A stretch of DNA of 64,000 nt from Chryseolinea sp. H1M3-3 (lineage in GTDB: Bacteria; Bacteroidota; Bacteroidia; Cytophagales; Cyclobacteriaceae): the NCBI RefSeq assembly GCF_029360725.1, contig NZ_JARKMY010000019.1, positions 248,001 to 312,000 of the forward strand, given 5' to 3'. Positions 54,732 to 64,000 of this stretch are shown in pieces. Each line of letters starts with the position of its first letter. Position 1 is the first letter of the stretch. The translations under genes and the position numbers were made by a program. The notes under the pieces were generated by a model. It saw nothing but the letters and a program-made list of their open reading frames with translations. It was not told where the DNA came from and ran no database searches.

Positions 54732-56216
54732 ATGAAATATATCATTGCACTAGATCAAGGTACCACCAGTTCACGCGCAGTACTGTTTAAAGAAGATGGG
54801 CAGATTCTTGGAATTGCCCAACAGGAATTTAGACAAATATTTCCTCAGTCGGGGTGGGTAGAACATGATGCCAATGAAATTCTGGCGACGCAATTAGGTG
54901 TCCTTGACAGGGTGGTTCGCGAACATAATATTGATGCGGCATCTATCGCCGCCGTTGGTATAACCAATCAACGTGAAACCGCAGTGCTCTGGGATCGAAA
55001 AACCGGCCAGCCGATTTATAACGCTATTGTGTGGCAAGACAAACGTACAGCACCACTATGCGAAGATTTAAAAAAAAGAGGACTAGACGACTATGTAAAG
55101 GAGCATACGGGTCTCGTCATTGACTCATATTTTTCTGCTACCAAAATAAAGTGGATGCTGGACAATGTACCAAATGCAAAAGAAAAGGCGAAGCGAGGCG
55201 AACTTGTTTTTGGTACGATTGATACGTGGCTTATCTGGAACATGACCCAGGGAAAAAGCCATGTAACAGATTATACCAATGCATCGCGCACGATGCTGTA
55301 TGATATCAAAGCTTTAGCCTGGGATAAGAAATTGTTAAATGAACTTGAAATACCGGAGTCGGTACTTCCCGAAGTAAAACCTTCCGCAGCGAACTTTGGC
55401 ACGTTTAAGTTCAACGGTAAGGATATACCCATTGCGGGCGTCGCCGGCGATCAGCAAGCTGCATTATTTGGACAAGCGTGTTTTGAACCGGGTATGGCGA
55501 AAAACACCTATGGCACAGGTTGCTTTATGCTCATGAATACCGGAACGAAAATCCAACATTCAAAAAATGGTTTGATAACCACAATTGCCTGGGGACTTGA
55601 GAACAAAGTGGAATATGCATTGGAAGGAAGTGTCTTCATTGCAGGTGCAGCTGTTCAGTGGCTGCGTGATAGTTTACATTTGATTGATCAATCAAAGGAT
55701 TCTGAATATTTTGCAATGAAAGCACTGGGTTCGAACGAAGTATATGTAGTTCCGGCATTTGCCGGACTGGGTGCTCCTTATTGGGATATGTATGCACGGG
55801 GTGCAATTTTTGGATTAACCCGGGACACCGGAAAAGACCACATCATCAAAGCTACGCTCGAATCATTGGCCTATCAGACCAAAGATATTTTAAATGCAAT
55901 GGAAGAAGACGCAGGAATTAAATTGGCAAGCTTGAAAGTTGACGGCGGTGCTTCGGCAAATAATATCCTGATGCAATTTCAAGCAGACATATTGAACACC
56001 AAAGTGGAACGGCCCGAAGTAATTGAATCAACAGCCATGGGCGCAGCTTATCTGGCTGGCATTCAGATAGGTCTTTGGAAAAAAGAAATCATTGTTCGTA
56101 ATAGGAGAATTCAAAAAACGTTCATATCGAAAATGGATGAAGATACCCGCGTCCGGTTGTACAACGGATGGAAGAAAGCGGTGAAGCGTTCGATGGATTG
56201 GGTAGATGATAAATAA
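54732..56216 (+). CDS. glpK: Glycerol kinase
   Basis: Phosphorylates glycerol to sn-glycerol-3-phosphate with ATP in the cytoplasm. It has 494 residues, the normal length. The FGGY-type fold is clear: the N-terminal phosphate motif [10 protein letters not shown] at residues 6-15, NQRET near 83 and IVWQDKR near 99 in the glycerol site, and in the C-terminal half the ATP-site blocks [34 protein letters not shown] and [12 protein letters not shown]. It lies between glpF and glpD. No frameshift or missing motif. Identification is certain. Confidence 0.96.
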   Translation: MKYIIALDQGTTSSRAVLFKEDGQILGIAQQEFRQIFPQSGWVEHDANEILATQLGVLDRVVREHNIDAASIAAVGITNQRETAVLWDRKTGQPIYNAIVWQDKRTAPLCEDLKKRGLDDYVKEHTGLVIDSYFSATKIKWMLDNVPNAKEKAKRGELVFGTIDTWLIWNMTQGKSHVTDYTNASRTMLYDIKALAWDKKLLNELEIPESVLPEVKPSAANFGTFKFNGKDIPIAGVAGDQQAALFGQACFEPGMAKNTYGTGCFMLMNTGTKIQHSKNGLITTIAWGLENKVEYALEGSVFIAGAAVQWLRDSLHLIDQSKDSEYFAMKALGSNEVYVVPAFAGLGAPYWDMYARGAIFGLTRDTGKDHIIKATLESLAYQTKDILNAMEEDAGIKLASLKVDGGASANNILMQFQADILNTKVERPEVIESTAMGAAYLAGIQIGLWKKEIIVRNRRIQKTFISKMDEDTRVRLYNGWKKAVKRSMDWVDDK

Positions 56217-56361
56217 ATGGCGAAGATTAAACTCATTAAGTCATTTGATACGTTCAAATTCTCTTTTCCTCTGGACATAAAATAGTGTAAAGCCCGTTGC
56301 AGGAACGTTGTTGACTTTCAAAACTACCTGTTTCTCACGGCATTAATCAAATCACAAACTC

Positions 56362-58008
56362 ATGATAAAATTTTCATTCTCCGATCGCCAGGCAATCATG
56401 AACAAGCTCTCCACAGAGCATTATGATCTGCTTGTGATCGGTGGTGGAATTACAGGTGCTGGTATTGCACTTGATGCGGCATCTCGCGGATTAAAAACAG
56501 CGCTCGTTGAAAAAAATGATTTTGCCTTTGGTACCAGTAGTCGGTCTACGAAACTCATCCACGGTGGACTTCGATATCTCAAGCAACTTGAATTCGGACT
56601 TGTTAAGGAGGTCGGCAGTGAACGTGCCATTGTTCATCGACTGGCACCGCATCTTGTTATTCCTGAAAAAATGCTTTTGCCGCTTTCTGAAAAAAAAGGC
56701 TTAGGGTATGGGTTGACTTCCATCGGGCTAAAGATCTATGATTGGCTTGCCGGAGTTAAAGCGGAGGACCAGCGAAAAATGTTGACCAAACCACAAACGC
56801 TGAAATATGAACCGCTTCTAAAAAAAGACGACGTAAAAGGGGGAGCTATCTATGCGGAATATAGAACGGACGATGCCCGGCTAACCATTGAGATTGTTAA
56901 AACGGCAGCTGCTGAAGGCGCGGATCTTTTGAGTTATGCCAGGGCAGAAGAATTTATTTATGAAAATGGTAATATAGTTGGGGCGAAAATTGCAGATCAG
57001 TTATCCAATAACTTTTTTGCGATCCGCGCCACGGTTACGGTAAATGCGGCTGGTCCTTGGGTTGACGAGTTGCGCGACATCAATAAATCAAAAGAAGGAA
57101 AATGGCTACACCTGACAAAAGGTGTGCATATTGTTCTACCACGTGCAAAGCTTCCGGTGAAACAAGCCATTTATTTCAATGTAGACGATGGTCGAATGAT
57201 ATTCGCTATACCGAGGGGCAGAACAACCTACGTGGGAACAACGGACACTTTTTATGATGGGGATAAGGACCGGGTGTTCACTACTAGACAAGATGCTGAA
57301 TACCTCATTGCCGCTGTCAATACAAATTTCCCTTCTGTTACGTTAGGCCTATCCGACGTCGAATCAAGTTGGGCAGGGTTAAGGCCGCTGATTCATGAGG
57401 AAGGTAAGTCTGCTTCTGAGCTTTCACGCAAAGATGAAATTTTTGAATCACCCAGCAGATTGATATCGATTGCCGGCGGCAAACTTACTGGCTATCGAAA
57501 AATGGCTGAACGTGTTGTTAACCTGGTCATAAAAAAATACTTCGAAAAAAAATCACTCAAAGAATGCAGAACTCATCTTATTAAGTTGGGAGGTAATGCC
57601 TTTAAAGACGGTAAGGAAGTAAAGAAGTTTGTCCTTTCCCTCACGGACAAACTCAAAGACAGTAACCTGCCTCCTCATACGGCCTCATATCTCGTGGAGA
57701 ATTATGGTCAACAGGTTGTCATCATACTGGACCATTGGGCTGATCGTGACACACAAGAAAATCCTGAGCTTTCATTGTTAAAAGCTGAACTTATTTTTTG
57801 CATTCAATACGAAATGGTATGCACGCTCGCGGACTTCTTCGTTCGAAGAACAGGCCTAATTAATTTTGATATTCAGAAAGTCATTCGGTGCAAAACAGAA
57901 ATTGCTGAGGTATGTAAAATTTACCTGGGCTGGAGCAACGAGCGGGTATCTAAAGAGTTGAATGAATTGGACCAACTCATTGCGTCTATTACTGCATTTT
58001 CAAAATGA
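56362..58008 (+). CDS. glpD: Aerobic glycerol-3-phosphate dehydrogenase (FAD)
   Basis: Oxidises glycerol-3-phosphate to dihydroxyacetone phosphate and passes electrons to quinone; membrane-associated flavoenzyme of 548 residues. The N-terminal FAD-binding Rossmann motif is GGGITGAGIALDAASRG (about residues 28-44), followed by the family signature GTSSRSTKLIHGGLRYL (about 58-74). Further family blocks are GVHIVLPR, TYVGTTDT and SIAGGKLTGYRKMAE; the C-terminal cap (about 400-540) is also present. A second Met at residue 13 could be the start and would give the same domain content. It completes the glpFKD operon, with a 145-base gap after glpK. Identification is certain. Confidence 0.95.
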   Translation: MIKFSFSDRQAIMNKLSTEHYDLLVIGGGITGAGIALDAASRGLKTALVEKNDFAFGTSSRSTKLIHGGLRYLKQLEFGLVKEVGSERAIVHRLAPHLVIPEKMLLPLSEKKGLGYGLTSIGLKIYDWLAGVKAEDQRKMLTKPQTLKYEPLLKKDDVKGGAIYAEYRTDDARLTIEIVKTAAAEGADLLSYARAEEFIYENGNIVGAKIADQLSNNFFAIRATVTVNAAGPWVDELRDINKSKEGKWLHLTKGVHIVLPRAKLPVKQAIYFNVDDGRMIFAIPRGRTTYVGTTDTFYDGDKDRVFTTRQDAEYLIAAVNTNFPSVTLGLSDVESSWAGLRPLIHEEGKSASELSRKDEIFESPSRLISIAGGKLTGYRKMAERVVNLVIKKYFEKKSLKECRTHLIKLGGNAFKDGKEVKKFVLSLTDKLKDSNLPPHTASYLVENYGQQVVIILDHWADRDTQENPELSLLKAELIFCIQYEMVCTLADFFVRRTGLINFDIQKVIRCKTEIAEVCKIYLGWSNERVSKELNELDQLIASITAFSK

Positions 58009-58266
58009 ATGCGTCGCGATCAACAACTTGAACCAGCATAACCGATGCAGTTAACTCGTAACCCTGGGCTATGCACCAACTAACTTCATTCCCACGCATA
58101 GCAGTCATTTAAAATGTTGCTAAGTCAGATACAAGGCAAAAAGTTAGCGACTATCCGCCACCCCCTAAAAGCCCCCAACCATCCATCAAATTAAAATCAA
58201 ACAGCTAATTGTTTTCAGCCCCAGACTATTAAATTACATCCCGTAAACGATGGCATAAAAGAAACT

Positions 58267-59202
58267 ATGACGACTAGACAAAGCATGGCACACAAAAACA
58301 TCTTGTGGGGAATTGACATGGGCGGAACAAAAATTGAGGGACTGATCTTAAAAAATCAGGATGAACCTGAGGTACTTTTCCGGGATCGCGTTCCTACCGA
58401 GGCAGCGCAGGGGTATCAGCACATCCTTGACCAGGTCAAAAAAATCGTGGACATGATGGAAAAGGAAGCTGGCTACAAACCCGATCGGATTGGATTTAGC
58501 ACACCCGGCGTTTTAGATCCTAAGTTAGGTACCATGAAAAACTGCAATACTACGGTCATGAATGGTCAACGCATGAAAGATGACCTGGAAAACATGCTGG
58601 GTATAAAAGTCGAGATGGCAAATGACGCCGATTGCTTTGCGTTAGCAGAAGCGAGATACGGCGTTGTCAAAGAACGGTTCCCCGATGCACGGGTAGTTTT
58701 TGGCGTGATTATGGGTACAGGTGTTGGTGGTGGAATCGTTGTTGACGGCCGTGCCATCATAGGATTGCAAGGCATTGCAGGCGAGTGGGGTCACAATTTT
58801 TTGGATGAGTCGGGCGGACCTTGTTATTGTGGTAAAACCGGTTGTGTTGAAAATGTTATTTCTGGTCCTGCACTTGAGAAATATTACTTTAAAGAAACCG
58901 GCAATCGAAAGCCACTGAAAGACATTGTCGCTTTAGCAGAATCAAAGGTTGACCCCACAGCACAACGCACCATGCTAAGATTGATCGAATTTTTTGGAAA
59001 AGGTTTAAGCGTCGTCATCAATATTCTGGATCCTGATGTAATCGTAATTGGAGGAGGGGTAGGGAATATTGATTTGCTGTACGACCGTGGATTGGATTCG
59101 GTGAAAAAGTATGTTTTTAATAACAGACTCGATACACCGATTGTTAGACCTTCATTGGGTGATAGTGCAGGTGTATTTGGTGCTGCTTTTTTGGTAAGTT
59201 GA
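58267..59202 (+). CDS. ROK-family sugar kinase (probable glucokinase)
   Basis: Phosphorylates a hexose, most likely glucose released by the downstream phosphorylase. It has 311 residues (305 if the Met at 58285 is used). ATP-binding motif IDMGGTKIEG near residues 16-25; sugar-binding and catalytic segment with NDADCFALAE; ATP loop GVIMGTGVGGGIV; the ROK zinc signature CYCGKTGCVE near residue 190; and the C-terminal IVIGGGVGN block. There is no DNA-binding domain, so it is a kinase and not a NagC-type repressor. It is the first gene of the cluster ending with GH65. Fructokinase or N-acetylhexosamine kinase activity is possible; glucose is inferred from the neighbours. Confidence 0.88.
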   Translation: MTTRQSMAHKNILWGIDMGGTKIEGLILKNQDEPEVLFRDRVPTEAAQGYQHILDQVKKIVDMMEKEAGYKPDRIGFSTPGVLDPKLGTMKNCNTTVMNGQRMKDDLENMLGIKVEMANDADCFALAEARYGVVKERFPDARVVFGVIMGTGVGGGIVVDGRAIIGLQGIAGEWGHNFLDESGGPCYCGKTGCVENVISGPALEKYYFKETGNRKPLKDIVALAESKVDPTAQRTMLRLIEFFGKGLSVVINILDPDVIVIGGGVGNIDLLYDRGLDSVKKYVFNNRLDTPIVRPSLGDSAGVFGAAFLVS

Positions 59203-59212
59203 TTTCGTCTGT

Positions 59213-59575
59213 ATGGGCCATAAGATAATTCCTGTTTTGCGGATTTTTGATTATGCGAAGGCTCATGAGTTCTATATGGATTGGCTTGAATTCACCATCG
59301 ACTGGGAGCATCGTTTTGAAAGCAACGCACCTTTGTATCTACAGATCTCACGGGAGCACATAACCCTGCATTTATCAGAGCATCATGGTGACGCAAGTCC
59401 AGGCGCAAAAGTTTTTATCGAATTCCAAAACATTGCAGCGTATCACCACCTTTTAACCAGCAAGAATTATAAATTTAATAAACCAGGATTGGAGAAAAGT
59501 CCATGGAATGCAATCTGCATGGAGGTAACTGATCCCTTTGGAAATAAACTGTTATTTAGCGAAAGCCAGGAATAG
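59213..59575 (+). CDS. VOC/glyoxalase-superfamily small protein
   Basis: A protein of 120 residues with one vicinal-oxygen-chelate module pair of the bleomycin-resistance/glyoxalase type: IPVLRIFDYAKAHEFYMDWLEFTIDWEHRF split over the first beta-alpha-beta unit, a central LYLQISREHITLHLSEHHGD, and the closing VTDPFGNKLLFSE typical of the fold. These proteins resemble antibiotic-binding or glyoxalase-like enzymes; many have no known function. It starts 10 bases after the ROK kinase gene, so it is co-transcribed, but a link to maltose metabolism is not evident. Cytoplasmic. Confidence 0.8.
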   Translation: MGHKIIPVLRIFDYAKAHEFYMDWLEFTIDWEHRFESNAPLYLQISREHITLHLSEHHGDASPGAKVFIEFQNIAAYHHLLTSKNYKFNKPGLEKSPWNAICMEVTDPFGNKLLFSESQE

Positions 59576-59646
59576 AATCAGCTAGGCTACTCGTATAAAT
59601 TTGCAAACATTTAACCTTAACTTTTAAAGCTTCGAACTCCAAACGA

Positions 59647-60618
59647 ATGAAACGAATCGCTATCCTGGGTCCAATACCACGTGACCATATTGTAACCCAT
59701 CAGGGAGATCTCATACAGAAATGGGGATGTGTAACCCACCCTGTAATTGCTTTATCAACGATGGTTGGCAACAAAATGGAAATCATTCCAGTATCGCATG
59801 TTCGTCAAGTGGATCTTGATAACGTTCGTGAAGTATTTCATGGATATCCTGGAATAAACTTGAAACATCTCTCCAGTAAGAAAGACCAGGGCGACATTAT
59901 CAGTCTGAAATTTGTAGATATGAATAACCGGTTAGAACGACAAACCGGATTTATGGATCCTATCTTACCCGACGATGTAAAAGGCTTAATGGATTGCGAT
60001 GTGTTTGTGTTTATTCCTATCAGTGATTATGAAATTTCCCTGGAAACACTTCAATACATTAAGGCAAACAGCAAGGGAATTATTGTTTTTGATGCACACG
60101 GCCCTACAACGGCGTGCCTATACACTGGTGAACGGCAACGCAAATTCTGGATTGACCGTGATCAATGGTTGCCTTACATCGATGTTTTAAAGATGAACCA
60201 GGAAGAAGCTAACGCTTCATGGTTTAAAAAAGAATATGAGAGCAGGGATTTTTCCGAATCGCCTGATATTAATAGGGAAGAAATGCGTGATTTTGCAAAT
60301 CATTGTTTAAGCATCGGTGTAAAATGTCTTTATATAACCGTCGATTCGCGCGGTTGTCTTGTGTATTACAAGGAGAAAGGGAAACTTAAAGAAGAGATGG
60401 TGCCTGCCGTTAAAGTTGCGCAAGTTATAGATACCACCGGCTGCGGTGATTCCTTTGCAGGAGGTATTGGTTTCGGATTAGCCCAGAATCCGAAGGATTA
60501 TATCAGGGCAGCGCAATATGGAAATACCTTAGGTGCTTTAAGAACCCAGGGTAAAACGTTTGCAGTATTTAAATCTTTGGAAGAAACGGATAAAATCATT
60601 CAGGAAACCTATTTTTGA
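59647..60618 (+). CDS. PfkB-family carbohydrate kinase
   Basis: A cytoplasmic ribokinase-fold sugar kinase of 323 residues. The C-terminal PfkB signature with catalytic base is DTTGCGDSFAGG (near residues 261-272), and a nucleotide-binding part ITVDSRGCLVYY precedes it. The N-terminal substrate domain starts RIAILGPIPRDHIV, close to the usual opening of the family (G-x-I-x-x-D). MNQEEANAS marks the central family block. The gene overlaps the TTG start of the beta-phosphoglucomutase gene. The substrate is unknown; fructose, ribose or a nucleoside-type sugar are possible. Its place between glucose-phosphate enzymes suggests a hexose. Confidence 0.85.
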   Translation: MKRIAILGPIPRDHIVTHQGDLIQKWGCVTHPVIALSTMVGNKMEIIPVSHVRQVDLDNVREVFHGYPGINLKHLSSKKDQGDIISLKFVDMNNRLERQTGFMDPILPDDVKGLMDCDVFVFIPISDYEISLETLQYIKANSKGIIVFDAHGPTTACLYTGERQRKFWIDRDQWLPYIDVLKMNQEEANASWFKKEYESRDFSESPDINREEMRDFANHCLSIGVKCLYITVDSRGCLVYYKEKGKLKEEMVPAVKVAQVIDTTGCGDSFAGGIGFGLAQNPKDYIRAAQYGNTLGALRTQGKTFAVFKSLEETDKIIQETYF

Positions 60619-61289
60619 GGCATATTGAAAACAAGAAATTGAATTTGATCAGAGCCTGTATTTTCGATCTTGATGGTGTATTAGTAGATACTGCCCATTA
60701 TCATTTTTTGGCGTGGAAGCGATTAGCAAACGAGTTGGGTTTTGAATTAACACCCGCTGATAATGAGCAGTTGAAAGGAGTGAGCCGTATGCAATCCCTT
60801 GACATTGTATTACAATTGGGTGGCATCACAGCAACGGAGCATGAAAAAGAAGTCCTGGCGAATAAAAAAAACGCCTGGTTCAACGACTTTGTGGATCGCA
60901 TGATGCCAGAAGAAATCTTTCCGGGCGTAAAACAGCTTATTCGGGAATTGAAAGCAAAAGGAGTGAAAGTTGGGCTTGCCTCTAGTAGTAAAAATGCAAA
61001 AACCGTTATTCAGCTCCTTGGTATTCAAAATGAATTCGATGCGATTGTTGATGGTACAATGATTGTGAACTCAAAACCACATCCTGAAATCTTTTTATTA
61101 ACAGCGGAAAAATTGGGTATTGTCCCGGAGGAATGTCTGGTCTTTGAAGATGCCGAAGCCGGCGTTGAAGCTGCATTGGCTGCAGGAATGAAATGTGTTG
61201 GTGTTGGAAGCCCGTTGCAACTGAATCGAGCGCATGAAGTAGTAGCTAAAACTGCCGATTTTAAAATTACAGAATTAGCAAAACTGTAA
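60615..61289 (+). CDS. pgmB: Beta-phosphoglucomutase (HAD family), TTG start
   Basis: Converts beta-glucose-1-phosphate, the product of the GH65 enzyme encoded next, to glucose-6-phosphate. HAD-fold protein of 224 residues. Nucleophile D18 and acid/base D20 are in IFDLDGVLVD; the cap domain has the substrate-loop HFLAWKRLA and GVSRMQSLD; then SSSKNA, a Lys in NSKPHPEIFL, and the metal-binding DAEAGVEAA. The frame has no ATG before the first motif. The only sensible start is the TTG at 60615, which overlaps the stop of the PfkB gene (TTGA). The mutase signature R/K and cap residues separate it from simple phosphatases. The GH65 neighbour confirms the role. Confidence 0.92.
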   Translation: MRHIENKKLNLIRACIFDLDGVLVDTAHYHFLAWKRLANELGFELTPADNEQLKGVSRMQSLDIVLQLGGITATEHEKEVLANKKNAWFNDFVDRMMPEEIFPGVKQLIRELKAKGVKVGLASSSKNAKTVIQLLGIQNEFDAIVDGTMIVNSKPHPEIFLLTAEKLGIVPEECLVFEDAEAGVEAALAAGMKCVGVGSPLQLNRAHEVVAKTADFKITELAKL

Positions 61290-61354
61290 CATTCATTCCA
61301 TGTTAAGTATATAACTTTGGAACTTAGGCGTAGCACGCAACATAAAAACAACGA

Positions 61355-61374
61355 ATCCCGATAACAGTCGGGAT
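61355..61374 (+). repeat. Hairpin in the spacer before the GH65 gene
   Basis: Arms ATCCCGA and TCGGGAT pair perfectly around the loop TAACAG. Only three T follow, so it is at best a weak terminator, or it tunes expression of the downstream gene. It lies 18 bases before the GH65 start. Confidence 0.4.
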
Positions 61375-61392
61375 GTTTAACTTAACCTTCCC

Positions 61393-63678
61393 ATGAAGCA
61401 GTATCTCAAGCATCACGAATGGCATATCATTGAAGAAGGACTTGATCCGCATACCAATAAAATTTCAGAAAGTGTTTTCAGCATCGGCAATGGCCGGATG
61501 GGTCAACGCGCAAACTTCGAAGAAGAATATACAGGCGAAACGTTGCGCGGTAGTTATGTCGCCGGAGTCTACTACCCTGATAAGACACGGGTAGGCTGGT
61601 GGAAGAATGGTTACCCGGAATATTTTGCGAAGGTTCTAAATGCGCCCGACTGGATCGGCATACATGTGAGAATCGATGATCAAAAACTGGATTTAGCCAA
61701 ATGCAAGGTTGAAGATTTTAAACGTGTGCTGGATATGAAGGCAGGACTTCTCATGAGAAGTTTTGCCGCTACACTTCCTGATGGAAAGAAAGTACGCGTG
61801 GAGTCGAAAAGGTTTTGCAGCATGGCCCGCGGCGAAGTGGGCGCTATCCGATATTCAATCACACCCTTAAATTTTTCTTCGAAGGGAACGTTGTCAATCT
61901 TTGTTAATGCAGATGTGGTAAACAAAGATTCAAACTATGATGAGAAATTTTGGGAGGAAATCTATAAAGAAGGCTCGGAAGGAATAGCAATCGTTACGGC
62001 ACAAACAAAAAAGACCTTTTTTCATGTAACGACAGGTATGCGTTACGTTATTCTCTCGGATGGTAAAAAAATAAAACCGGAGAGAATCAATATCGAACAA
62101 CGTGAGAAATTTTCCGGCAACATCGTCCAACTTAATCTTGAAGAAGGAAAAGAATTAGTGGTGTACAAATATGCTGCGATCTTATCTTCCGAAAATCATC
62201 CTAAAGAAAAACTTGTTGAAAATTGCAGGAAGGTTTTAGATGAAGCATTTGATGCGGGATTCGAGACACTGTTTGCAGAGCACGAAAAAGTATGGGCACA
62301 TAAATGGGAGGAATGTGACATTACAATTGACGGCGATGTTGCAGCACAACAGGGAATTCGATTTAACATATTTCAACTGAGCCAGACGTACACTGGCGAA
62401 GATGAGCGTTTGAATATAGGGCCGAAGGGATTTACAGGTGAAAAATATGGCGGAAGCACATACTGGGACACTGAGGCTTATTGTATTCCATTTTACCTGG
62501 GTACAGCCGAACAAAAAGTTGCAAGAAATTTATTGATCTATCGCTACAAACACCTGCCAAAGGCAATTGAAAATGCGCGGAAGCTAGGATTCAAAGATGG
62601 CGCGGCATTTTATCCTTTTGTCACGATGAATGGTGAAGAATGTCACAATGAGTGGGAAATCACGTTTGAGGAAATACATAGAACGAGCGCGATGGCATAT
62701 GCAATTCGTGATTACATAGATTATACCGGCGACAGTCATTACTTGGCGGAGTTCGGCCTTGAAGTACTGATCGGCATTTCAAGGTTCTGGGCACAACGGG
62801 TAAACTGGTCTTCGGATAAAAATAAGTATGTTATCCTGGGCGTTACCGGCCCGAATGAATATGAAAATAATGTGAACAATAACTGGTACACCAATTACCT
62901 GGGTGTTTGGACGTTAAAATATACCCAACAGGCGATTGATTATGTGAAGAAGGAAGACCCAAAAAGGTTTTCAGAGATTGTCGAAAAAACCAAACTAAAC
63001 GAAAAGGAAGAAACAGCAAACTGGAAAGAAATTGCTACCAAAATGTATTTCCCGGAAGATGAGAAGCGGGGTGTTTTCCTGCAACAAGATGGGTTTCTTG
63101 ATAAAGAACTTTTGAGGGTTACGGAACTAAAACCGGAAGATCGCCCCATCAATCAGAAGTGGTCGTGGGATAGAATTCTTCGTTCATGTTTCATCAAGCA
63201 AGCAGATGTGCTTCAGGGATTGTATCTGTTTGAGGATGATTTTGAACAGGAGAGTATTCGGAAGAATTTTGATTTCTATGAACCGATGACCGTCCACGAA
63301 TCATCGTTATCGCCGTGCGTTCACGCTATTCTCGCTTCTAAATTAGGATACAAAGAACGGGCATACGAATTCTACTTGCGCACCGCCCGCTTGGATCTTG
63401 ACGATTATAATAATGACACGGAAGAAGGTTGTCATATTACATCCATGGCAGGTACGTGGATGAGTGTTGTAAAAGGATTTGGAGGTATGCGTGTTAAGGA
63501 AGGTAAACTTCATTTCAACCCATTTATTCCCGACAAATGGAAATCATATTCCTTTCGCTTGGAATTCAGAAATAGGGTAATAAAACTCACGGTAACAAAG
63601 GATAGCTGTGAAACGATTCTGGAATCAGGGGAACCAATGGAGATTGTGCTCAAGGATGAAGTGAAAGAATTAAAGTAA
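61393..63678 (+). CDS. GH65 disaccharide phosphorylase, probably maltose phosphorylase
   Basis: Splits a glucose disaccharide with phosphate, giving glucose and beta-glucose-1-phosphate. It has 761 residues, typical of the family. Order: N-terminal beta-sandwich (about 1-270), helical linker, (alpha/alpha)6 catalytic barrel (about 320-680) and a C-terminal beta-sheet. The general acid is E489 in GVTGPNEYENNVNNNWYTN, and the phosphate-binding region includes the HESSLSPCVHA block. YGGSTYWDTEAYCIP is the substrate-side loop. No signal peptide: cytoplasmic. With pgmB and a ROK kinase just upstream and a maltodextrin locus in the same window, maltose is the best guess; kojibiose, trehalose and nigerose phosphorylases share the fold. 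A terminator follows. Confidence 0.9.
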   Translation: MKQYLKHHEWHIIEEGLDPHTNKISESVFSIGNGRMGQRANFEEEYTGETLRGSYVAGVYYPDKTRVGWWKNGYPEYFAKVLNAPDWIGIHVRIDDQKLDLAKCKVEDFKRVLDMKAGLLMRSFAATLPDGKKVRVESKRFCSMARGEVGAIRYSITPLNFSSKGTLSIFVNADVVNKDSNYDEKFWEEIYKEGSEGIAIVTAQTKKTFFHVTTGMRYVILSDGKKIKPERINIEQREKFSGNIVQLNLEEGKELVVYKYAAILSSENHPKEKLVENCRKVLDEAFDAGFETLFAEHEKVWAHKWEECDITIDGDVAAQQGIRFNIFQLSQTYTGEDERLNIGPKGFTGEKYGGSTYWDTEAYCIPFYLGTAEQKVARNLLIYRYKHLPKAIENARKLGFKDGAAFYPFVTMNGEECHNEWEITFEEIHRTSAMAYAIRDYIDYTGDSHYLAEFGLEVLIGISRFWAQRVNWSSDKNKYVILGVTGPNEYENNVNNNWYTNYLGVWTLKYTQQAIDYVKKEDPKRFSEIVEKTKLNEKEETANWKEIATKMYFPEDEKRGVFLQQDGFLDKELLRVTELKPEDRPINQKWSWDRILRSCFIKQADVLQGLYLFEDDFEQESIRKNFDFYEPMTVHESSLSPCVHAILASKLGYKERAYEFYLRTARLDLDDYNNDTEEGCHITSMAGTWMSVVKGFGGMRVKEGKLHFNPFIPDKWKSYSFRLEFRNRVIKLTVTKDSCETILESGEPMEIVLKDEVKELK

Positions 63679-63701
63679 TCGCCTTTTGCAGATAAAGAAT
63701 C

Positions 63702-63724
63702 AGGAGCTTTGGCTCTTTTTTTTT
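63702..63724 (+). terminator. Terminator after the GH65 gene
   Basis: Arms AGGAGC and GCTCTT (one G-T) around the loop TTTG, followed by a run of T to 63724, 24 bases after the GH65 stop. Ends the ROK-VOC-PfkB-pgmB-GH65 unit. Confidence 0.75.
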
Positions 63725-64000
63725 GTTAATCTCATTGATAATTGACTTAACAATTGCCTTGTGTTGCAATAAATCAATGGCGTGCGATCAAAGAAAACGA
63801 TCCTCGTCTAATCCGTTTCGCAGCGGTTATCTATCATGCCTACGGCACTCCTCAAATCTTTAATTAAGCGCTACCAATATTTGATGTCTAACGGTACCGG
63901 TTGCGCTGCCTCAAAAACTTTACACATAGATTCGGATATGTGAAGCAAAAACACAAAGTCAAAAAAGAATGGATTCCATTGTGCTGTAGGTCCTATAAGG
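63725..64000. other. Right-edge stretch with no recognisable gene
   Basis: AT-rich spacer after the GH65 terminator. I see no open frame, RNA gene, clear repeat or promoter with enough support on either strand. The next gene must start beyond the window. Confidence 0.6.

Noticed and set aside
63765-63785. TTGCAATAAATCAATGG near the right edge as a further operator copy
   Set aside because: Lacks the CGATTGC half and has no gene start near it.

Overview
The window comes from a member of the Bacteroidota, most likely of the order Cytophagales. The evidence is two SusC/SusD outer-membrane pairs, many lipoproteins with a Cys lipobox, a C-terminal sorting domain of the type IX secretion type on an amylase, start sites without an obvious Shine-Dalgarno sequence, and a TonB receptor/DUF4249 pair. 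The genus cannot be fixed from the sequence alone. No rRNA, tRNA, CRISPR array, insertion sequence or phage gene was seen.

Layout. 1-12.5 kb is a mixed region: a 5'-cut sialate O-acetylesterase, a small exported protein, a two-subunit molybdenum hydroxylase, an AraC regulator, a decayed GH20 fragment, a PhyH-type dioxygenase, a YdjC/ChbG-type deacetylase, a two-component system and a large lipoprotein. 12.8-29.2 kb is a maltodextrin/starch utilisation locus: an MFS sugar transporter and GH31 alpha-glucosidase on the minus strand, a LacI regulator, then divergent susC, susD, a SusE/F-like lipoprotein and two GH13 amylases. Three similar operator-like palindromes lie in front of the GH31 gene and between lacI and susC. 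29.4-34.0 kb is a second SusC/SusD pair with no hydrolase of its own, closed by a strong terminator.

34.2-48.6 kb is the most unusual part. It holds four consecutive large lipoproteins of about 1100 residues. Each has seven FG-GAP/VCBS-type Asp-rich loops, a central ASPIC/UnbV-like segment, seven more loops, and a conserved QIPSL motif between loops 13 and 14. A short lipoprotein gene lies between the first two. The region after the fourth gene contains recognisable scraps of a fifth copy reduced by deletion. A PAP2-fold phosphatase/vanadium-haloperoxidase-like lipoprotein follows. 50.2-53.7 kb is a TonB receptor with a DUF4249 lipoprotein on the minus strand.

53.9-58.0 kb is a glycerol operon (glpF, glpK, glpD). 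58.3-63.7 kb encodes the intracellular end of maltose metabolism: a ROK sugar kinase, a small VOC protein, a PfkB kinase, beta-phosphoglucomutase and a GH65 disaccharide phosphorylase.

How the genes fit together (inference): surface SusD/SusE proteins bind starch, a secreted GH13 and an exported GH13 shorten it, SusC imports oligosaccharides, GH31 trims them, and the MFS carrier takes maltose or maltodextrin into the cytoplasm. There GH65 gives glucose and beta-glucose-1-phosphate, which the ROK kinase and beta-phosphoglucomutase turn into glucose-6-phosphate. The role of the second SusCD pair and of the four double-propeller lipoproteins is not known.
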